Program-made: the position numbers and the translations under genes
The notes under the pieces: generated by a model
The model's database searches: none
What the model saw: only the letters and a program-made list of their open reading frames with translations
What the model was told of the DNA's origin: nothing
Origin: Paenibacillus monticola
GTDB taxonomy: Bacteria > Bacillota > Bacilli > Paenibacillales > Paenibacillaceae
Length of the DNA: 64,000 nt
Direction of reading: 5' to 3'
Assembly: GCF_009664975.1 (NCBI RefSeq)
Contig: NZ_WJXB01000015.1
Coordinates: 120,741 to 184,740, forward strand
Shown here: one piece after another, positions 41,248 to 50,202 of the stretch
How positions within the stretch are numbered: the stretch's first letter is position 1
Layout: the number at the start of each line of letters is the position of its first letter

Positions 41248-42990
41248 TTATATATTTTCGGTAAACGGAGACAAGCTGTTGTTCATATTATCCTGAATCT
41301 GGCATTCATCATCGATCCGCCTAGCATAACGGCTTACCATCGAGGTGGAAACACCATAACGCTGAGCCACTTCACGGTACGTGACCGGCTGACGGTGCAG
41401 CTTGGCCGTTAAGTACTCCAATGCGGCACACCAGCCTCCGGCATGGCGGATAAAGGGAACATCCGGATAAAGGCTGCTCACAAACTGCTTCCACAGCAGT
41501 TCAGCGTCCTTCTTCTGGGCTGCATCGTACCTCCGATCCATCATACCAAGCGTCTGATCGATCACTCTTTGCCAGTCCTCTTTCCATTCCGGCTGTCCTT
41601 TATGTCGCAGAACAGAGGCTTCCTTCTCTTCCATAAGCGGAATCGCCTCTTCGGAGCCACTGCCGATTAGACGCTGCAGACTGAGTAGCGCTGCCTCCTG
41701 CAACTTATCCTCCTGTAGAGGCTGCTGTTCCAAAAGTCCCTGCAGAATTTCGGACATCTCTTCATCTTCGATCCACCGGAGAGCTTCTGTAACCTGCAGC
41801 TTCGTGTTAGCATCCCCGTAACGCAGAGCCCAGAAGAACGAGGAACGCAGCAAAGGATTATTAGCCACTTCTTCCGTGAAGCTGCCTTTATTATCCTTCC
41901 ACAGCTTTAACTGCTCTTGAAAAGGCAACTGGTAGTTGTAACTGATTGGTGGCAGCGTTTTGCCATCTCCCTGTGCTTGCTGCAGCTGTGCCAAGAAAAA
42001 GCGTGGAACGACCGACTCCGGGTCCAGCTTAATCGCTTGCTGCCAGCAGCGCCGGGCCTCAGTATACAGCCCACTGTTACTGGCCGCAGCCGCACAATAG
42101 TGATAAAGCGCCGCGTCTCCGCCGACCTCTTCATCCTTCAATAGACGGCGAAAATGACCATAGGCAATTCTATGACGTCCCAGAATCCCCATCGTCGTAG
42201 CCAGCTTAAACACATGCTCCTGATGAAAAGGAACGATCGCTTCAAGCATAAGCAGCAATTTGTCCAATTGCTCCCGTCCAGCTTCATATTGCAGAAAAAT
42301 CGCCATATTACACAGTGCATGCAGGTTTCCAGAATCCTGCTTCAGCACCTCCATAATACACTCCTTAGCTTTGGTGAAACGACCCATATAGAAATATGCA
42401 AGAGCCAGATTATTATGCGCCGCCAAAAAGTCCGGTGTGTTCGTAACGATTTCCTCAAGCAGATTGATGGCTTGTGTAAACTTCCCTTCCTCTAGAAGAG
42501 TTCGGGCCCGTTCATGCTCTATTACACCTTCCCGGCTCTTAATCCGGATCAGTGGAGCGGGACGATCAAGCTCATACTGCAGCAATTCCATCAGTTCCTC
42601 TGACTCAGCCAGAAACTCACCGTTAGCATCTTCTTCAAGATACGTAACCAGCGAACGTTCCGCCTCTTCAAAGCTTTCCATATTAGCGAAGTTATTAGCC
42701 ATATAGAAATGGCATTCCGTCATTGCAGGATCAATATTCTCCAGAACATGGGTCAAAATCTCGTTAGAGGCTTCATAATCCCCCATCTCTGACAAGACAC
42801 CTGCTATGTTACAATGATTGACTGGATTCTCCGGTTCATATTCTACTGCTTTGCGGAAATTCTTTAATGCCTTATCATATTGAAAGCGGTCCAGTGACCG
42901 GACGGCTCTTTCAAAGAAAAAATTGGCATCCAGAGTGACGGGAATTACATTGCCGTTATTCACATCGTTCTCTGAAGTTTTCTCAATCAT
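41248..42990 (-). CDS. TPR-repeat protein with C-terminal HTH
   Basis: The 580-residue protein has several TPR units in its first ~380 residues (e.g. ALKNFRKAVEYEPENPVNHC, AINLLEEIVTNTPDFLAAHN, EARRCWQQAIKLDPESVVPR). Near the C-terminus VTYREVAQRYGVSTSMVSRYARRI looks like a helix-turn-helix (two parts). It is cytosolic. Such proteins adjoin trxB and the His operon in Paenibacillus as far as I recall, but no role is known. GGAGG lies before ATG 42990. Confidence 0.82.
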   Translation of the reverse strand: MIEKTSENDVNNGNVIPVTLDANFFFERAVRSLDRFQYDKALKNFRKAVEYEPENPVNHCNIAGVLSEMGDYEASNEILTHVLENIDPAMTECHFYMANNFANMESFEEAERSLVTYLEEDANGEFLAESEELMELLQYELDRPAPLIRIKSREGVIEHERARTLLEEGKFTQAINLLEEIVTNTPDFLAAHNNLALAYFYMGRFTKAKECIMEVLKQDSGNLHALCNMAIFLQYEAGREQLDKLLLMLEAIVPFHQEHVFKLATTMGILGRHRIAYGHFRRLLKDEEVGGDAALYHYCAAAASNSGLYTEARRCWQQAIKLDPESVVPRFFLAQLQQAQGDGKTLPPISYNYQLPFQEQLKLWKDNKGSFTEEVANNPLLRSSFFWALRYGDANTKLQVTEALRWIEDEEMSEILQGLLEQQPLQEDKLQEAALLSLQRLIGSGSEEAIPLMEEKEASVLRHKGQPEWKEDWQRVIDQTLGMMDRRYDAAQKKDAELLWKQFVSSLYPDVPFIRHAGGWCAALEYLTAKLHRQPVTYREVAQRYGVSTSMVSRYARRIDDECQIQDNMNNSLSPFTENI

Positions 42991-43120
42991 GGAAGCAAGA
43001 CACCTCCCTTGTAAACTTGCTTATCCTCACGAAAAACAGGAGGGCGGCGCCATGTGGCACACCGGAGCTCCGAACTTAATTGTTCTCCGTTACCCTTTAG
43101 GGTCCGGCTGTTCTTCACAC

Positions 43121-43151
43121 AGTATACCACATGTGATAGGGGGATTCTCAA
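43121..43151 (-). promoter_or_regulatory. possible promoter of the TPR gene
   Basis: Minus-strand TATACT (43126-43121) with TTGAGA (43151-43146) 19 bp upstream; the palindrome CACATGTG falls in the spacer. Spacing is longer than ideal. A 130-nt leader would follow. Confidence 0.45.
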
Positions 43152-43220
43152 GTTGGGAACTTAGTCGTTGCGCAGAAAAACTAGAAAGAGAAAGGCATGC
43201 AAGATAAACATTCTGGAAAC

Positions 43221-43252
43221 AAAAAAGACGCGGAAACTAAATTCCCGCGTCT
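43221..43252 (-). terminator. terminator of the his-prs operon, overlapping the stop codon
   Basis: On the minus strand AGACGCGG pairs with CCGCGTCT, followed by TTTTT. The 5' arm is coding sequence for the last residues of the prs-like gene, and its TAG stop (43239-43237) sits in the loop. Confidence 0.85.
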
Positions 43253-44187
43253 CTGAATAGTTTGTCAATCGAACCGCCTTCGATAATGATACGTGTCGTC
43301 TCAGCCAGCATCGGCGCAACAGACAAAACGGTGAACCGGCTCGAATGATCATCCGGCAAGGCTATAGAGTCAGTTACAATCACTTCCTGAATGTAGGGGT
43401 GATTCATCTTTTCCAGCGCAGGTCCAGAGAATAGTCCATGAGTAGCACAGATAATACTATTCTTCGCGCCTCTTTCCTTCAGACCCTCTACCACGTTTAC
43501 AATCGTCGTGCCTGTATCGATTAAGTCCTCAATAATAATAGGGGTACGTCCCTCCACATCACCAATCACATGCGTGATTACAGATTCATTGTGGGCTGGC
43601 CGCTTTTTGATCATAATAGCAAAAGGTGAATCAAGCTTGCTCGCAAGCTTCTCAGCCATGGATGCACGTCCAGCATCAGGTGAGACAATTACAGGATTAG
43701 TAATTCCCTGCACCTTCAAATATCCGCTGATCAGATCTAAAGCCGTCAAATGATCGACCGGAATATTAAAGAAACCCTGAATCGCTGCAGCATGCAGATC
43801 GATGGTAATGATCCGGCTTGCGCCTGCTGTTGTAAGCACATCAGCGACCATTTTCGCCGAAATGGGTTCGCGCGGCGCAGATTTACGCTCCTGCCGAGCA
43901 TAACCATAATAAGGAATAATAATATTGACTGTACGGGCTGATGCACGTTTTGCGGCATCGATCATAACAAGCAGTTCTACGAATAGCTCATTAATGGGGT
44001 GGGAGAGGGATTGCACCAAAAATACGTCGCAGTTCCGGATGCTCTCTTCGTAGTGCACGTAAATCTCGCCGCTCATGAACCGGGTCAGTTTAATCTGGCC
44101 CAATTCCACACCAAGCCGTTCCGCAATATCAGCAGCCAACTTTGGATTCGACGAACCGGAAAAAATACGCAATTGATGATGATGCAT
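43237..44187 (-). CDS. prs: ribose-phosphate diphosphokinase (PRPP synthetase) paralog
   Basis: The 316-residue protein matches Prs along its length: IFSGSSNPKLAADIA, GEIYVHYEESIRNCDVFLVQ, IPYYGYARQERKSAPREPIS, DLHAAAIQGFF, and the PRPP loop IIEDLIDTGTT. The catalytic loop is IKKRPAHN rather than the DKRRPRPN of housekeeping Prs, and the ribose-5-P region reads SPDAGRAS rather than SPDHGGVT. It is therefore probably a paralog with a specialised role. Its place at the end of the His operon fits: PRPP is the substrate of HisG. It follows hisJ by 23 bp. A terminator overlaps its stop. Confidence 0.88.
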   Translation of the reverse strand: MHHHQLRIFSGSSNPKLAADIAERLGVELGQIKLTRFMSGEIYVHYEESIRNCDVFLVQSLSHPINELFVELLVMIDAAKRASARTVNIIIPYYGYARQERKSAPREPISAKMVADVLTTAGASRIITIDLHAAAIQGFFNIPVDHLTALDLISGYLKVQGITNPVIVSPDAGRASMAEKLASKLDSPFAIMIKKRPAHNESVITHVIGDVEGRTPIIIEDLIDTGTTIVNVVEGLKERGAKNSIICATHGLFSGPALEKMNHPYIQEVIVTDSIALPDDHSSRFTVLSVAPMLAETTRIIIEGGSIDKLFRDAGI

Positions 44188-44210
44188 AGCGCCCTCCTGC
44201 GGGATATAAT

Positions 44211-45038
44211 TTATAGTTCAAATGAAACGGATGACCGCCGGCGGCCTTCAAATATGGCCAATTCACGAAAGCCTGTATGCCAGAGCAACCTGCGAGCCTC
44301 CTGCAGACCCTCACCCAGCTTAAGCGGGTCATGGGCATCTGAACCAAGTGTAAGTGGGATTCCAAGCGTTAGCGCATCCTGTAATACATGTTCCGCCGGG
44401 AACATCTCTGCACATGGCTTGGACAGTCCTGAAGCATTTAGCTCCATGGCGATGCCGCTGTCAGCTATAGCCTGCAGAGTCTCAAGCTCCAGCTTATTGA
44501 CCTCAGCTTTACCCTCGGGTGTCTGCGGACCATAGCCAAAACGTTTGATAACATCCATATGTCCTATAATATCATATAATCCGGATAACGCCGACTTCTG
44601 TACGGCATCGTAATAACGCCGATAGACTTCCATAACATCTTTGCCTTCCCAGCCATGAACCTGCCGGTAATCCGTAATATCCCACTCACCAAGAAAGTGA
44701 ACAGAGCCAATCAGATAATCCCAGGGATAGGGCGATAACAGCTCACGAATCTGCTCCTCATAGCCTTCAATATAATCAGCTTCCAGCCCCACACGCAGCT
44801 CAATAATACCGCGATAGCGTTCCTTAAGCGTCAGACATTCTTCTACATAACGAGGCAGTTCATAGAGCGGCATGGCCATCTCAGGGTAATACGTAGCTGG
44901 ATCTACATGAATGAGCGGCAAATGATCGGACAACCCCAGTTGCTGAAGTCCGAGCTCAATTCCGCGCTGTACGTACTCCTCTAGCTTTCCAATGGCATGT
45001 CCACAGCGCTCATGGTGGGTATGATAATCGATATGCAT
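44211..45038 (-). CDS. hisJ: histidinol-phosphatase, PHP type
   Basis: The 275-residue PHP-fold metallophosphatase removes phosphate from histidinol phosphate. IDYHTHHERCGHA is the HxH metal motif, GLEADYIEG and IGSVHFL follow, GHMDVIKRFG and TLGSDAHDP complete the site. AGGAGG precedes ATG 45038; the longer frame to 45083 overlaps hisIE and is not needed. It supplies the step missing from the rest of the operon. Confidence 0.94.
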   Translation of the reverse strand: MHIDYHTHHERCGHAIGKLEEYVQRGIELGLQQLGLSDHLPLIHVDPATYYPEMAMPLYELPRYVEECLTLKERYRGIIELRVGLEADYIEGYEEQIRELLSPYPWDYLIGSVHFLGEWDITDYRQVHGWEGKDVMEVYRRYYDAVQKSALSGLYDIIGHMDVIKRFGYGPQTPEGKAEVNKLELETLQAIADSGIAMELNASGLSKPCAEMFPAEHVLQDALTLGIPLTLGSDAHDPLKLGEGLQEARRLLWHTGFRELAIFEGRRRSSVSFEL

Positions 45039-45051
45039 GCGAGGCCTCCTC

Positions 45052-45783
45052 CTAGTCGCGGCGTGGCCGTTCGTGGCGGGCACTCAGCTCCTGCATAATC
45101 TCGTCCAGCGGAAGCTTGCGTTCCTGTAGCAGCACCAGCAAATGATAGATCAGGTCGCTGACCTCCAGGCGCAGCTCGGCATTGTCTTTATTTTTGGCGG
45201 CTATGATCGTTTCGGAGGCTTCCTCGCCCACTTTCTTCAAGATCTTATCCACGCCTTTATCAAAAAGATAAGTCGTATACGCGCCTTCCGGACGGTCGGC
45301 CTCGCGCTCAGCGATGACACGTTCCAGCTCACCCAATACAGCGAAGCGATCGCCATCCGTAAGACCGGCTGCAACACGGTCAACTTCAGCTTTATTTGCA
45401 GTTTTAGAAACTGCTGCAGTATTCAGCAAGGGAATCTCACGAAAGAAACATGACGTAGCCCCTGTATGACAAGCTGGCCCTTCAGGTATAACCTTCACGA
45501 GCAGCGTATCCGTATCACAATCATAATGTATGGAAGTAATAGCCTGTGTATTGCCTGAGGTACCGCCTTTATGCCATAACTCGCTTCGCGAGCGGCTCCA
45601 GAACCAGGTCTGTCCGTTTTCCAGCGAGAGACGTAGCGATTCTTCGTTCATATAAGCGAACATTAATACTTCCAGACTATTCTCATCCTGCACAATAGCA
45701 GGCAGTAGTCCCGCTTCATTCCACCGTATGCCCTCGACGATCTCTTGTTGACTCAGGGCTCTATTTTCTTGCTCTTGACTCAT
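45052..45783 (-). CDS. hisIE: phosphoribosyl-AMP cyclohydrolase / phosphoribosyl-ATP diphosphatase
   Basis: This 243-residue bifunctional protein performs steps 2 and 3 of histidine synthesis. The N-half (HisI, ~20-125) has MNEESLRLSLENGQTWFWSR and the zinc residues in HYDCDTD and ACHTGATSCFF. The C-half (HisE, ~145-240) has EEASETIIAAKN and LRLEVSDLIYHLLVLL. The start overlaps the hisF stop by 4 bp. It is followed by hisJ 13 bp later. Confidence 0.96.
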   Translation of the reverse strand: MSQEQENRALSQQEIVEGIRWNEAGLLPAIVQDENSLEVLMFAYMNEESLRLSLENGQTWFWSRSRSELWHKGGTSGNTQAITSIHYDCDTDTLLVKVIPEGPACHTGATSCFFREIPLLNTAAVSKTANKAEVDRVAAGLTDGDRFAVLGELERVIAEREADRPEGAYTTYLFDKGVDKILKKVGEEASETIIAAKNKDNAELRLEVSDLIYHLLVLLQERKLPLDEIMQELSARHERPRRD

Positions 45784-46538
45784 CGGATCTCCACCCCTTT
45801 TTGCTTCAAATCTGCCTTTAGATCGTTAATGGTAATCTCTTTATAATGAAAAATGGTCGCCGCTAATCCGGCATCCGCCTTTCCTTTCGTAAATACATCG
45901 TAAAAATGCTCTATCTGGCCTGCTCCGCCGGAGGCAATAACAGGAATACTAAGCAAGTCGCAGACTGCCGAAGTCAGCGCCAGATCAAAACCGTCCTTCG
46001 TCCCATCGGCATCCATGCTGGTGAGCAGAATCTCGCCTGCACCCAGCCTTTCAGCTTCTTTGGCCCAGGTCAATGCACGGATACCGGTCGGCTTTCGTCC
46101 GCCATGGGTATACACTTCCCATTCGCCGAATGCTTCATTATATTTGGCATCAATCGCCACCACAATACACTGGGAGCCAAAACGGCGGGCCCCCTCCAGG
46201 ATAAGCTGCGGATTGTTAATCGCCGCTGTGTTAATCCCTATTTTATCTGCTCCCGCACGTAAGATCCGCTTCATATCCTCGGGAGTCGATATCCCTCCAC
46301 CAACCGTGAACGGAATCGCAATTTCACCCGCTGTCTGCCGTACTACTTCAACCATTGTAGCGCGGCCTTCCACCGAGGCAGAGATATCCAGGAAGACAAG
46401 CTCGTCTGCCCCTTCGTGGTCATACAGCGCCGCCAGTTCTACCGGGTCTCCGGCATCACGCAGATTCACAAAATTAACACCCTTGACGACACGACCGTCC
46501 TTAACATCCAGACAGGGTATGATACGTTTTGCTAGCAT
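45780..46538 (-). CDS. hisF: imidazole glycerol phosphate synthase subunit HisF
   Basis: The 252-residue TIM-barrel cyclase uses ammonia from HisH to make IGP and AICAR. IIPCLDVKDGRVVKG, GGGISTPEDM, VVAIDAK and DADGTKDGFD with the catalytic Asp residues are visible, as is VIASGGAG. AAGGAG precedes ATG 46538. Its stop overlaps hisIE. A ~300-bp hairpin-rich insert separates it from hisA, the only large gap in the operon. Confidence 0.97.
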   Translation of the reverse strand: MLAKRIIPCLDVKDGRVVKGVNFVNLRDAGDPVELAALYDHEGADELVFLDISASVEGRATMVEVVRQTAGEIAIPFTVGGGISTPEDMKRILRAGADKIGINTAAINNPQLILEGARRFGSQCIVVAIDAKYNEAFGEWEVYTHGGRKPTGIRALTWAKEAERLGAGEILLTSMDADGTKDGFDLALTSAVCDLLSIPVIASGGAGQIEHFYDVFTKGKADAGLAATIFHYKEITINDLKADLKQKGVEIR

Positions 46539-46557
46539 AATAATGGGCTCCTTTCCG

Positions 46558-46860
46558 TGGGTTTTGACCTTAAAACCTTTTTCGATCCCCCTAAATCCCC
46601 CTTAGCCAAGGGGGACCCCAAGGGCCCCGGCCCTCTGGACACCCGGATATTTGTCGTGGGTGGAACTTGGGCGCTCCTTGGTAACGATGTGCTAATGATC
46701 GCTAACCCCTACGGGGCGCTTCGACGGTTGTGCACCTGTAAGGGCAACCCAAAACCAAAAACAAAAGCAAAAGCAAAACACTCGTGTTCCACGGTTATTA
46801 CCCCTGACGGGACGGCGGCTTTGCACCGCCTGTGAAAAAAATGAAGACTGAACACCGTGT
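46558..46860. repeat. hairpin-rich repetitive element inside the his operon
   Basis: The 329-bp hisA-hisF gap holds GC-rich and simple-sequence DNA: CCCCCTT-AGCC-AAGGGGG hairpin (46597-46614), an AAGGGGGACCCCAAGGGCCC-like stretch, CCCC-TAC-GGGG, an (AAAGCA)-like run at ~46750-46780, and GGCGG-N6-CCGCC near 46810. No credible reading frame. It resembles dispersed intergenic elements of Paenibacillus rather than a regulatory leader. Confidence 0.65.
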
Positions 46861-46867
46861 GCTAACT

Positions 46868-47605
46868 CTACAATTGGCCCAGCGCCCGCAGCGCCTCGCC
46901 TAGTTTTATATTACCGGTATATAAGGCTTTGCCGACAATAGCACCGCCGATACCACTGCTGCTATGTATGTTCAGGCGCAGCAGGTCGTCCAGGCTAGTT
47001 ACGCCGCCGGAGGCGATTACGGTTTTGCCGCTGGTTTTGGCCATCGACAGGATGCCCTCAACGTTTGGCCCTTGCATCATACCATCGCGGGAAATGTCGG
47101 TGTAGATGAACGTTTCCGCACCTTTTGCCGCCAGCTCCTTCGCAAGGTCTTCTGCCCGGATCTCCGAGGTGTTCAACCAGCCATGTGTAGCTACGTAACC
47201 GTTCCGAGCATCAATGCCGATGGCTACTTTGTCACCGTATTTGGCCAGCACGGCTTCCGTGAATTCATGGTCATTGATGGCTGCAGTCCCAATAATGACC
47301 CGGCTTACACCCAGTCCCAGCAGCTTCTCTACATCAGCTAGTGTACGGAGGCCGCCTCCAACCTGAACCGGAACATTTGCGTTCGCAGCAATAGCACCGA
47401 TAATAGCATCATTGACGGGATAACCAGCCTTGGCACCATCCAGATCAACCAGATGAATGAAGGCTCCACCCTGCTCTTCCCATGAACGAGCCACCATCAG
47501 CGGACTGTCATTGTAAATGGTTTCCTGATCGTAATCCCCTTGCATTAATCTGACGCATTTCCCATCCCGGATATCAATCGCCGGATATACAATAAAAGAT
47601 GACAT
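46868..47605 (-). CDS. hisA: ProFAR isomerase HisA
   Basis: The 245-residue TIM barrel isomerises ProFAR to PRFAR. VYPAIDIRDGKCVRLMQGD (catalytic Asp near residue 11), GGGLRTLADVEKLL, IIGTAA and YTDISRDGM (second Asp) are present. GGGAG precedes ATG 47605, and hisH ends 42 bp upstream. The element at 46558-46860 follows its stop. Confidence 0.97.
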   Translation of the reverse strand: MSSFIVYPAIDIRDGKCVRLMQGDYDQETIYNDSPLMVARSWEEQGGAFIHLVDLDGAKAGYPVNDAIIGAIAANANVPVQVGGGLRTLADVEKLLGLGVSRVIIGTAAINDHEFTEAVLAKYGDKVAIGIDARNGYVATHGWLNTSEIRAEDLAKELAAKGAETFIYTDISRDGMMQGPNVEGILSMAKTSGKTVIASGGVTSLDDLLRLNIHSSSGIGGAIVGKALYTGNIKLGEALRALGQL

Positions 47606-47647
47606 GTGGCGCTCCCCGCTTTCGTTACTACATATTTATAACGCGGC

Positions 47648-48271
47648 TTACGCCGATTCTCTCTTAAGTTTCAAAAAATTACTTAGCAGCTGCATGCCCA
47701 GCTCCCCACTTTTCTCGGGATGGAACTGCATGCCGAACACGTTGCCTTGTCCAACTATTGCTGTTACCGGGTGTCCATACTCCGTGACAGCTAGGAGATC
47801 GCTCTCCCGCTCTACGAGCACGTGATAGGAGTGAACAAAATATACATGCCCCTCTACAAGCCCTTTCAGCAGTGGACTGTCCGGCTGCTGAAAGATCAGC
47901 TTGTTCCAGCCCATATGCGGCACCTTATAGCCGTCTCTAGGTGCAAAGCGCACCACCGAACCTGGCAGCATGTCCAGTCCCGTATGTGTACCATACTCTT
48001 CACCGCTGCTGAACAGCAGCTGCATCCCCAGACAAATACCGAGTACTGGCTGTCCCGTGGCAGCGGCCTGCCGAACGACTACGTCCAAGCCGCTCGCTCG
48101 CAACTGCTCCATCGCATCGCCGAATGCACCCACACCCGGCAGAATGACGCTATCGGCAGCTAGTATACGCTCAGCATCACCCGTCACCAGACTTTCATAG
48201 CCGAGGCGCTCCACCGCCTTGCTGACACTATGCAGATTGCCCATGCCATAATCGACGATTGCGACGCTCAT
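47648..48271 (-). CDS. hisH: imidazole glycerol phosphate synthase subunit HisH
   Basis: The 207-residue class I glutamine amidotransferase delivers ammonia to HisF. IVDYGMGNLHSV, the nucleophile Cys in LGICLGMQLL, and the His-Glu pair in FGMQFHPEKSG are intact. The ATG at 48271 lies 1 nt after the hisB stop; GGGAG is upstream. Confidence 0.97.
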   Translation of the reverse strand: MSVAIVDYGMGNLHSVSKAVERLGYESLVTGDAERILAADSVILPGVGAFGDAMEQLRASGLDVVVRQAAATGQPVLGICLGMQLLFSSGEEYGTHTGLDMLPGSVVRFAPRDGYKVPHMGWNKLIFQQPDSPLLKGLVEGHVYFVHSYHVLVERESDLLAVTEYGHPVTAIVGQGNVFGMQFHPEKSGELGMQLLSNFLKLKRESA

Positions 48272-48272
48272 G

Positions 48273-48881
48273 CTACAGCACTCCCTTCGTAGAAGGCACA
48301 CCCTTTACCCGAGGATCAATCAGTGTCGCTTCGTCCAGCGCACGTCCAAGCGCTTTAAAGATCGCTTCAATCATATGATGTGTGTTGGAGCCGTAATGTA
48401 CGATAACATGCAGTGTAATCCGTGCTTCCAGCGCGAATTTCCACAGAAATTCATGCACAAGCTCTGTAGAGAAACTGCCCACCTGCTGTGAAGGATACGT
48501 AGCCCGATATTCAAAATGAGGTCGGTTGCTGATATCAATGATCACCTGTGCTAACGCTTCATCCATGGGAACAAATACACTTGCATAGCGCTTAATTCCT
48601 TTTTTATCACCCAGTGATTCACGCAGCGCATGCCCTAGACAAATGCCGATATCCTCAACCGTGTGATGATCATCAATCTCGATGTCGCCGCGTGCCTGTA
48701 GGTTCAAATCGAACTGACCGTGCTTCGTGAACAGGTCCAGCATATGATTCAGGAAAGGAATATCCGTCTCCAACTCTGAAACTCCAGTTCCGTCTACAGA
48801 GAGAGTAAGCTTGATATCGGTCTCATTCGTTTTGCGGTTCACTCTGGCCTGGCGTATAAATTCTTCATTATTGTTCTCCAT
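48273..48881 (-). CDS. hisB: imidazoleglycerol-phosphate dehydratase
   Basis: The 202-residue monofunctional dehydratase (no phosphatase domain, consistent with a separate hisJ) has LNHMLDLFTKHGQFDL, DDHHTVEDIGICLG and VHEFLWKFA with manganese-binding histidines; SNTHHMIEAIFKA is near the end. ATG 48881 has GGTGGAG upstream and overlaps the 3' end of hisD by 14 bp. Confidence 0.96.
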   Translation of the reverse strand: MENNNEEFIRQARVNRKTNETDIKLTLSVDGTGVSELETDIPFLNHMLDLFTKHGQFDLNLQARGDIEIDDHHTVEDIGICLGHALRESLGDKKGIKRYASVFVPMDEALAQVIIDISNRPHFEYRATYPSQQVGSFSTELVHEFLWKFALEARITLHVIVHYGSNTHHMIEAIFKALGRALDEATLIDPRVKGVPSTKGVL

Positions 48882-50178
48882 TACCATCTCCACCTTTCTC
48901 TTCGTTCTCCAGCCTAATCTCTATGGCCCGTGCGTGGCCTTCCAGACCCTCGCGGCGTGCCAGCTCTATAATGGTCTTCCCATCACGCAATAGTGCTTCC
49001 TTGCTGTAATAGATCAGACTTGATTTCTTAATAAAATCATCCACGTCCACCGGTGAGGAGAAGCGCGCTGTACCATTAGTCGGTATAATGTGGTTCGGTC
49101 CGGCAAAATAATCACCAACTGGCTCCGAGCTGTAGGCTCCAAGGAATATCGCTCCGGCATTCTCAATGCTGCCTACAAGGCTCATCGGGTCTAGGGTAAC
49201 AATCTCAAGATGTTCTGGCGCCAACCTGTTTACTACGCTGATGCCTTCCTCCATAGATTCCACGACGATGATTGCCCCGTAATTCTCTACGGAAGCGCGG
49301 GCGATGGCCTGACGCGGCAATAGCTGAAGCTGCAGCTCTACCTCAGCCGCTACAGCGTCCGCCAGACTCTGCGAAGGTGTGACAAGAATAGCGGAAGCCA
49401 TCTCGTCATGCTCGGCCTGGGAGAGCAAGTCAGCCGCAACATAGGATGGAATTGCCGTGTCATCGGCCAGCACAACAATCTCGCTGGGTCCGGCAATGCT
49501 GTCGATATCGACGACTCCATAGACCTCGCGTTTAGCTAGCGCGACGTATATGTTGCCTGGTCCGCATATTTTATCAACAGGTGCTATGCTCTCTGTCCCA
49601 AAGGCCAGAGCCGCGATCGCCTGTGCTCCGCCAACGCGGTACATTTCGTTCACGCCTGCTTCCGCTGCGGCAACGAGAATGTAAGGGTCAATCCCTTCCG
49701 TACCGCCAGTTGATGGCGGTGTCACCATAACAATCTCCGGTACACCGGCGATCTGGGCCGGAATCACATTCATTAACACAGAGGAGGGATACGCCGCCTT
49801 ACCACCGGGAACGTATACGCCAACCCGCTTCAAGGGTCGAATGATCTGTCCCAGAATCGTGCCATCCGGCTGCATATCCATCCAGGAATTGCGTTTCTGT
49901 CTGGCATGGAAAGCACGGATATTGGCTGCCGCCGCACGGATAGCCAATACGAAAGACTCCTCTACCTTGCTATATGCGGCCTGGAGCTCTTCTGGAGTGA
50001 CCCTTAGCTGTCCCGGCTCCAGCAGAGCACCATCGAAACGCTCAGTGTAGCGGAGAAGCGCCGTGTCCCCTTCTTTTTTGATAGCGGCCACAATTTCCTT
50101 CACGGCCTTGTTCTGCTCTGGCGTTCCGTACTCCACTTCCCGCTGCAGTTTAAATTCTTTGCTTGATTGGACCTTCAC
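48868..50178 (-). CDS. hisD: histidinol dehydrogenase
   Basis: The 436-residue zinc enzyme oxidises histidinol to histidine in two NAD steps. YVPGGKAAYPSSVLMNVIPA, IDSIAGPSEIVVLAD, QAEHDE and the HILPT-like NHIIPTNGTARFSSP are present. I used GTG 50178 because GGAGG lies 8 nt upstream; the frame also opens at 50199, which would put that site inside the gene. Follows hisG closely. Confidence 0.96.
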   Translation of the reverse strand: MKVQSSKEFKLQREVEYGTPEQNKAVKEIVAAIKKEGDTALLRYTERFDGALLEPGQLRVTPEELQAAYSKVEESFVLAIRAAAANIRAFHARQKRNSWMDMQPDGTILGQIIRPLKRVGVYVPGGKAAYPSSVLMNVIPAQIAGVPEIVMVTPPSTGGTEGIDPYILVAAAEAGVNEMYRVGGAQAIAALAFGTESIAPVDKICGPGNIYVALAKREVYGVVDIDSIAGPSEIVVLADDTAIPSYVAADLLSQAEHDEMASAILVTPSQSLADAVAAEVELQLQLLPRQAIARASVENYGAIIVVESMEEGISVVNRLAPEHLEIVTLDPMSLVGSIENAGAIFLGAYSSEPVGDYFAGPNHIIPTNGTARFSSPVDVDDFIKKSSLIYYSKEALLRDGKTIIELARREGLEGHARAIEIRLENEEKGGDGNGEQ

Positions 50179-50202
50179 CGCTGGTTCCTCCTTAAACATG
50201 CC

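Noticed and set aside
46740..46785. CRISPR-like or protein-coding repeat in the his insert
   Set aside because: The AAAGCA-like units are short and contiguous without spacers, and no frame is plausible. No CRISPR array is seen anywhere in the window.
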